Shown here in pieces: positions 57,279 through 64,000 of a stretch of 64,000 bases of DNA. A program made the translations under genes and the position numbers. Position 1 is the stretch's first letter. Each line of letters starts with the position of its first letter. This stretch comes from Triticum aestivum (Eukaryota; Streptophyta; Magnoliopsida; Poales; Poaceae). The stretch lies in the NCBI RefSeq assembly GCF_018294505.1, contig NC_057808.1, forward strand, positions 355,372,696-355,436,695. Direction: 5' to 3'. Under the pieces are notes generated by a model. That model had not been told where the DNA came from. It made no database searches and saw only the letters and a list, made by a program, of their open reading frames with translations.

Positions 57279-57294
57279 TGGCTCATGATGCCAC
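57279..57294 (-). other. C2 primer-binding site (variant)
   Basis: On - GTGGCATCATGAGCC directly after the 5' LTR. Close to, but not the same as, the initiator-Met complement TGGTATCAGAGC. Confidence 0.65.
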
Positions 57295-59013
57295 TGTTGG
57301 GAATCGTAGCATAATTTTAAAATTTTCCTACGCTCACCAAGATGCATCTATGGAGTCTACTAGCAACGAGGGGAAAGGAGTGCATCTACATACCCTTGTA
57401 GATCGCGAGCGGAAGCGTTCCAATGAACGTGGATGACGGAGTCGTACTCGCCGTGATCCAAATCACCGATGACCGAGTGCCGAACGGACGGCACCTCCGC
57501 GTTCAACACACGTACGGTGCAGCGACGTCTCCTCCTTCTTGATCCAGCAAGGGGGAAGGAGAGGTTGATGGAGATCCAACAGCACGACGGCGTGGTGGTG
57601 GATGTAGCGGGTCTCCGGCAGGGCTTCGCCGAGCTTCTGCGAGAGAGAGAGAGAGGTGTTGCAGGGGAGGAGGGAGGCGCCCAAGGCTGTAGGTTGCTGC
57701 CCTCCCTCCCCCCCTTTATATAGGCCCCTGGGGGGGCGCCAGCCCTAGGAGATGGGATCTCCAAGGGGGGGCGGCGGCCAAGGGGGGAAGGGGTTGCCTT
57801 GCCCCCCAAGGCAAGGGGGAAGCCCCCCCCCTAGGGTTCCCAACCCTAGGCGCATGGGGGGAGGCCCAAGGGGGGCGCCCCAGCCCACTAGGGCTGGTTC
57901 CCTTCCACTTTCAGCCCACGGGGCCCTCCGGGATAGGTGGCCCCACCCGGTGGACCCCCGGGACCCTTCCGGTGGTCCCGGTACAATACCGGTAACCCCC
58001 GAAACTTTCCCGGTGGCCGAAACTTGACTTCCTATATATAATTCTTCACCTCCGGACCATTCCGGAACCTCTCGTGACGTCCGGGATCTCATCCGGGACT
58101 CCGAACAACTTTCGGGTTTCCGCATACATATATCTCTACAACCCTAGCGTCACCGGACCTTAAGTGTGTAGACCCTACGGGTTCGGGAGACATGCAGACA
58201 TGACCGAGACGCCTCTCCGGTCAATAACCAACAGCGGGATCTGGATACCCATGTTGGCTCCCACATGTTCCACGATGATCTCATCGGATGAACCACGGTG
58301 TCGAGGATTCAATCAATCCCGTATGCAATTCCCTTTGTCAATCGGTATGTTACTTGCCCGAGATTCGATCGTCGGTATCCCAATACCTTGTTCAATCTCG
58401 TTACCGGCAAGTCTCTTTACTCGTACCGCAATGCATGATCCCGTGACTAACGCCTTAGTCACATTGAGCTCATTATGATGATGCATTACCGAGTGGGCCC
58501 AGAGATACCTCTCCGTCACACGGAGTGACAAATCCCAGTCTCGATCCGTGCCAACCCAACAGACACTTTCGGAGATACCCGTAGTGCACCTTTATAGTCA
58601 CCCAGTTACGTTGTGACGTTTGGCACACCCAAAGCACTCCTACGGTATCCGGGAGTTGCACGATCTCATGGTCTAAGGAAAATATACTTGACATTGGAAA
58701 AGCTCTAGCAAACGAAACTACACGATCTTTTATGCTATGCTTAGGATTGGGTCTTGTCCATCACATCATTCTCGTAATGATGTGATCCCGTTATCAATGA
58801 CATCCAATGTCCATAGTCAGGAAACCATGACTATCTGTTGATCAACGAGCTAGTCAACTAGAGGCTTACTAGGGACAGGTTGTGGTCTATGTATTCACAC
58901 ATGTATTACGATTTCCGGACAATACAATTATAGCATGAATAATAGACAATTACCATGAACAAAGAAATATAATAATAACCATTTATTATTGCCTCTAGGG
59001 CATATTTCCAACA
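57295..59013 (-). mobile_element. C2 right LTR (5' LTR in element sense), promoter side
   Basis: 1,719 bp. TATA box CCTATATAAAG on - at about 57,714-57,724. Short frames seen on both strands are repeated in the left LTR and are not genes. Confidence 0.95.
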
Positions 59014-59230
59014 CTTTCGCCCCGCTATATTGATATAGCAACCACCCGATACAACGATCCGATCAACGCTGGGGCTAACAGCACAAGCACGCCCAAAAGA
59101 AATAACAAGAGAAAATAAGAGAAAAAATGCCAACAACGCCGGATCAACGAAAGCTACGGCACACCGCGACCGCTGCGCCCACCGAAGATAACCACCACGC
59201 TCCAAAGCCACCGAGTTGCCGTGTGCCAAG
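59014..59230 (-). mobile_element. LINE 3' fragment (piece 2)
   Basis: On - it ends GGTTGCTATATCAATATAGC GGGGCGAAAG, split here in two, a LINE 3' UTR pattern I recall from Triticeae, and joins 50,249-50,222 once C2 is removed. 5'-truncated, as is usual for LINE copies; its left part (on -) is cut by C3 at 59,230. Confidence 0.5.
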
Positions 59231-61016
59231 TGTTGGAAATATGCCCTAGAGGCAATAATAAATAGGTTATTATTATATTTCCTTGTTCATGATAATCGTT
59301 TATTATCCATGCTAGAATTGTATTGATAGGAAACTCAGATACATGTGTGGATACATAGACAACACCATGTCCCTAGTAAGCCTCTAGTTGACTAGCTCGT
59401 TGATCAATAGATGGTTACGGTTTCCTGACAATGGACATTGGATGTCGTTGATAACGGGATCACATCATTAGGAGAATGATGTGATGGATGAGACCCAATC
59501 CTAAGCCTAGCACAAGATCGTGTAGTTCGTTTGCTCAGAGCTTTTCTAATGTCAAGTATCATTTCCTTAGACCATGAGATTGTGCAACTCCCGGATACCG
59601 TAGGAATGCTTTGGGTGTACCAAACGTCACAACGTAACTGGGTGGCTATAAAGGTGCACTACAGGTATCTCCGAAAGTGTCTGTTGGGTTGGCACGAATC
59701 GAGACTGGGATTTGTCACTCCGTGTAAACGGAGAGGTATCTCTGGGCCCACTCGGTAGGACATCATCATAATGTGCACAATGTGACCAAGGAGTTGATCA
59801 CGGGATGATGTGAGTTACGGAACGAGTAAAGAGACTTGCCGGTAACGAGATTGAACAAGGTATAGGGATACCGACGATCGAATCTCGGGCAAGTAACATA
59901 CCGATAGACAAAGGGAATTGTATACGGGATTGATTGAATCCCCGACATCGTGGTTCATCCGATGAGATCATCGTGGAACATGTGGGAGCCAACATGGGTA
60001 TCCAGATCCCGCTGTTGGTTATTGACCGGAGAACGTCTCGGTCATGTCTGCATGGTTCCCGAACCCGTAGGGTCTACACGCTTAAGGTTCGATGACGCTA
60101 GGGTTATAGGGAAAGTATGTACGTGGTTACCGAATGTTGTTCGGAGTCCCGGATGAGATCCCGGACGTCACGAGGAGTTCCGGAATGGTCCGGAGGTAAA
60201 GATTTATATATGGGAAGTCCTGTTTTGGTCACCGGAAAAGTTTCGGGTGAAATCGGTAATGTACCGGGACCACCGGGAGGGTCCCGGGGGTCCACCAAGT
60301 GGGGCCACCAGCCCCAGAAGGCTGCGTGGGCCAAGTGTGGGAGGGGACCAGCCCCAGGTGGGCTGGTGCGCCCCCCCACCAAGGCCCAAGGCGCATGGGA
60401 GAGTGGGAGGGGGCAAACCCTAGGTCCAGATGGGCCTTAGGGCCCATCTAGTGGGGCGCCCCCCCTCTCCTCCCCTTGGCCGCCCCCCTTGATGGGATCT
60501 AGGGCTGGCCGCCTCCTCTTGGGGGTGGAAACCCTAAAGGGGGCGCAGCCCCCTCCCCCCCTATATATAGTTGAGGTTTGGGCTGCCCAAGACACACGAG
60601 AACGTCTCTCTTTCGGCGCAGCCCTACCCCTCTCCCTCCTCCTCCTCTCCCGCGGTGCTTGGCGAAGCCCTGCGGGATTGCCACGCTCCTCCACCACCAC
60701 CACGCCGTCGTGCTGCTGCTGGATGGAGTCTTCCCCAACCTCTCCCTCTCTCCTTGCTGGATCAAGGCGTGGGAGACGTCACCGGGCTGCACGTGTGTTG
60801 AACGCGGAGGCACCGTTCTTCGGTGCTTAGATCGGAATCAACCGCGATCTGAATCGCTACGAGTACGACTCCCTCATCCGCGTTCTTGCAACGCTTCCGC
60901 ATCGCGATCTACAAGGGTATGTAGATGCACTCCCCTTCCCCTCGTTGCTAGATTACTCCATAGATTGATCTTGGTGATGCGTAGAAAATTTTGAATTTCT
61001 GCTACGTTCCCCAACA
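59231..61016 (+). mobile_element. C3 5' LTR (1,786 bp)
   Basis: TGTTGGAAATATGCCC...TTCCCCAACA. TATA box CCTATATATAG at about 60,561-60,571. Confidence 0.9.
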
Positions 61017-61031
61017 GTGGCATCATGAGCT
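61017..61031 (+). other. C3 primer-binding site (variant)
   Basis: GTGGCATCATGAGCT directly after the LTR; same variant as C1 and C2. Confidence 0.65.
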
Positions 61032-62342
61032 AGGTCTATGCGTAGTTTCTATGCACGAGTAGAACACAAAGTAGTTGTGGGCGTCGATGTTGTCAATTCT
61101 TCTTGCCGCTACTAGTCTTATCTTGTTTCGGCGGCATTGTGGGATGAAGCGGCCCGGACCGACCTTACACGTACGCTTACGTGAGACAGGTTCCACCGAC
61201 TGACATGCACTAGTTGCATAAGGTGGCTAGCGGGTGTCTGTCTCTCCCACTTTAGTCGGAACGGATTCGATGAAAAGGGTCCTTATGAAGGGTAAATAGA
61301 AATTGGCATATCACGTTGTGGTTTTACGTAGGTAAGAAACGTTCTTGCTAGAAACCTATACAAGCCACGTAAAAACTTGCAACAACAATTAGAGGACGTC
61401 TAACTTGTTTTTGCAGCATGTGCTATGTGATGTGATATGGCCAGAAGATGTGATGAATGATATATGTGATGTATGAGATTGATCATATTCTTGTAATAGG
61501 AATCACGACTTGCATGTCGATGAGTATGACAACCGGCAGGAGCCATAGGAGTTGTCTTTATTTTTTGTATGACCTGCGTGTCATTGAATAACGCCATGTA
61601 AATTACTTTACTTTATTGCTAAGCGCGTTAGCCATAGAAGTAGAAGTAATCGTTGGCGTGACAACTTCATGAAGACACAATGATGGAGATCATGATGATG
61701 GAGATCATGGTGTCATGCCGGTGACAAAGATGATCATGGTGCCCCGAAGATGGAGATCAAAGGAGCAAAATGATATTGGCCATATCATGTCACTATTTGA
61801 TTGCATGTGATGTTTATCATGTTATGCATCTTATTTGCTTAGAACGACGGTAGTAAGTAAGATGATCCCTCACTAAAATTTCAAGAGAAGTGTTCCCCCT
61901 AACTGTGCACCGTTGCGAAGGTTCGTTGTTTCGAAGCACCACGTGATGATCGGGTGTGATAGATTCTAACGTTCGAATACAACGGGTGTTGACGAGCCTA
62001 GCATGTACAGACATGGCCTCGGAACACATGCGAAACACTTAGGTTGACTTGACGAGCCTAGCATGTACAGACATGGCCTCGGAACACAAGAGACCGAAAG
62101 GTCGAACATGAGTCGTATAGTAGATACGATCAACATGGAGATGTTCACCGATGATGACTAGTCCGTCTCACGTGATGATCGGACACGGCCTAGTTTGACT
62201 CGGATCATGTATCACTTAGATGACTAGAGGGATGTCTATCTGAGTGGGAGTTCAATAATCAGATGAACTTCATTATCATGAACATAGTCAAAAGGTCTTT
62301 GCAAATTATGTCATACGCTTTAGTTCTACTGTTTAAGATATG
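61032..62342 (+). other. C3 5' leader
   Basis: Non-coding. The 60-bp spaced duplication of C2 is kept (about 61,990-62,027 and 62,050-62,087). Nearly co-linear with the C2 leader on the other strand. Confidence 0.75.
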
Positions 62343-64000
62343 TTCCTAGAGAAAATTTAGTTGAAAGTTGGTAGTAGCAATTATGCGGACTGGGTCCGTA
62401 AACTGAGGATTGTCCTCATTGCTGCACAGAAGGCTTATGTCCTTAATGCACCGCTCGGTGTGCTGAACCTCAGCGTCGTCTGTAGATGTTGCGAAACATC
62501 TGACATACACGTTTTGATGACTACGTGATAGTTCAGTGCGTAATGCTAACGGTTTAGAATTGTGGCACCAAAGACGGTTTTTGAAACGTCGCAGAACATA
62601 TGAGATGTTCCGAAGACTGAAATTGGGATTTCAGACTAGTGCCCACGTCAAGAGGTATGAGACCTCTGACAAGTTTCTTAAGCCTGCAAACTAAGGGAGA
62701 AAAGCTCAATCGTTGAGCATGTGCTCAGATTGTCTGAGTACCACAATCGCTTGAATCGAGTGGGAGTTAATCTCCCAGATGAGATAGTGATGGTTCTCCA
62801 TAGTCACTGCCACCAAGCTAGTAGAGCTTCGTGATGAACTATAACATATCAGGGATAGTTATGATGATCCTTGAGCTATTCGCGATGTTTGACACCGCGA
62901 AAGTAGAAATCAAGAAGGAGCATCAATTGTTGATGGTTAGTAAAACCACTAGTTTCTAGAAGGGCAAGGGCAAAAGGGATACTTCATGAAACAGCAAGTC
63001 ATTTGCTGCTCTAGTGAAGAATCCCAAGGTTGAACCCAAACCCGAGACTAAGTGCTTCTGTAATGAGGGGAACGGTCACTGAAGCAGTACTACCCTAGAT
63101 ACTTGGTAGATGAGAAGGCAGGCAAGGTCGACAGAAGTATATTGGATATACATTATATGAATGTGTACTTTACTAGTACTCCTAGCAGCACCAGGGTATT
63201 AGATACCGGTTCGGTTGCTAAGTGTTAGTAACTCGAAATAAAAGCTGCGGAATAAACGGAGACTAGCTAAAGGTGAGATGACGATATGTGTTGGAAGTGT
63301 TTCCAAGGTTGATGTGATCAAGCATCGCATGCTCCCTCTACCATCGAGATTTGGTGTTTGCGTTGAGCATGATTGGATTATGTTTATCGCAATACGGTTA
63401 TTCATTTAAGGAGAATAATGGTTACTCTGTTTATTTGAATAATACCTTCAATGGTCTTGCACCTAAAATGAATCTCGATCGTAGTGATACACATGTTCGT
63501 GCCAAAAGATATAAAATAGTAATGATAGTACCACATACTTGTGGCACTGCCACTTGAGTCATATTGGTATAAAACGCATGAAGAAGCTCCATGTAGATGG
63601 ATCTTTGGACTCACTCGTTTTTGAAAAGATTGAGACATGCGAACCATGTCTATTGGTATATATGCATGAAGAAACTCCATGCAGATGGATCGTTTGGACT
63701 CACTTGATTTTGAATCACTTGAGACATGCAAATCATACCACATGGGCAAGATGACTGAAAGGCCTCGTTTTCAGTAAGATGGAACAAGAGAGCAACTTGT
63801 TGGAAGTAATACATTTTGATGTATGCAGTCCAATGAGTGCTGAGGCATGCAGTGGATATCGTTATGTTCTTACTTCACAGATGATTTGAGTAGATGCTGA
63901 GTGTATTTACTTGATGAAACACAAGTCTGAATTATTGAAAGGTTCAAGTAATTTCAGAGTGAAGTTGAAGATCGTCGTGACAAGAGGATAAAATGTCTGT
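62343..64000 (+). pseudogene. C3 gag-pol remnant
   Basis: Similarity to C2 gag-pol is visible but broken: CGGACTGGGTCCGTAA near 62,385 matches gag codons YTDWVRN, the knuckle region is near 63,040-63,110, protease near 63,190-63,240, and the pre-integrase finger near 63,530-63,760, where a segment (GAAGAAACTCCATGCAGATG) is duplicated. Stop codons and indels occur every 50-150 bases. The longest frame is about 115 codons. Identity to C2 by eye is roughly 70-80%, far below that of the leader. Confidence 0.75.

Larger units (their letters stand above)
50250..59013 (-). mobile_element. Complete Angela/BARE-type Copia retrotransposon C2
   Basis: 8,764 bp on -: LTR 50,250-51,970, internal region with one uninterrupted gag-pol (55,983-52,003), leader 57,294-55,984, LTR 57,295-59,013, perfect target duplication. 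The LTRs differ by about 8 substitutions and 4-5 small indels in about 1,720 bp by eye (0.5%), giving about 0.2 million years at 1.3e-8 per site per year. PBS, PPT, TATA and all enzyme motifs are present, so it may be competent to transpose. Confidence 0.95.
50245..59018. repeat. 5-bp target-site duplication of C2
   Basis: CTTTC at 50,245-50,249 and 59,014-59,018, perfect. Confidence 0.95.
59231..64000 (+). mobile_element. Copia retrotransposon C3 (left part), decayed coding region
   Basis: 5' LTR, PBS, 1.3-kb leader and the gag/protease/pre-integrase part of a pol remnant, running off the right edge. The LTR is the subfamily of solo LTR C. The leader is very like that of C2, but coding sequence is full of stops and small indels. 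CCAAG at 59,226-59,230 should be the target duplication; its partner is outside. Confidence 0.85.

Noticed and set aside
1..64000. CRISPR arrays, bacterial operons, rRNA or tRNA genes
   Set aside because: No regular spacer-repeat pattern, no ribosome-binding-site layout and no recognisable RNA gene; the DNA is plant nuclear.

Overview
The window is plant nuclear DNA, almost certainly from a Triticeae grass (wheat, barley or a relative). The basis is that nearly all of it consists of nested LTR retrotransposons and LINE pieces with features I recognise from that tribe: long LTRs that begin TGTTGGAAATATGCCCTAG (Angela/BARE/WIS-type Copia) and Ty3-gypsy elements that carry a spliced gene on the antisense strand. 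I found no ordinary cellular gene, rRNA, tRNA or CRISPR array that I can support.

Layout. (1) 1-12,981: right part of a gypsy element (G1): gag, protease, RT, RNase H and integrase on +, interrupted by a solo LTR (3062-4628), then an antisense multi-exon gene (7195-11235) and the 3' LTR (11822 to about 12,981). (2) 12,982-22,403: right part of a second gypsy element (G2) into which G1 inserted, with the same plan and a 3' LTR at 21,936-22,403. The 5' ends of both lie left of the window. (3) 22,404-42,400: one L1-type LINE on +, split by three later insertions: a complete but decayed Copia element C1 (24,214-33,879, TSD GGGCC), a solo LTR (34,707-36,274, TSD GGTCA) and an Angela-type solo LTR (40,047-41,832, TSD GTTTC). 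(4) 42,401-50,221: the only stretch not dominated by retroelements; it holds a candidate Helitron (42,856-45,234), a pair of long inverted repeats around an AT-rich core (45,237-47,101) and short open frames of unknown value. (5) 50,250-59,013: a complete, young Copia element C2 on - (TSD CTTTC, near-identical LTRs, one uninterrupted 1,326-codon gag-pol). It splits a short LINE 3' fragment. (6) 59,231-64,000: the 5' LTR, leader and decayed coding region of a related Copia element C3, running off the right edge.

Order of events inferred from nesting: LINE first; then G2 at its 5' side and C1 plus two LTR insertions inside it; G1 into G2; a solo-LTR family member into G1. C2 is the youngest datable insertion. 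By eye its LTRs differ at about 8 substitutions in 1.72 kb, while C1's LTRs differ at about 5-6% over their first 490 bases.

The most interesting material is non-standard: a spliced antisense gene with the same exon plan in two unrelated gypsy elements; a duplicated hairpin with a compensatory base change downstream of G1 pol; intronic hairpin repeats; a mosaic Copia element whose leader is about 96% like the active family while its coding region is wrecked; and a Helitron-like element next to a long inverted-repeat element.
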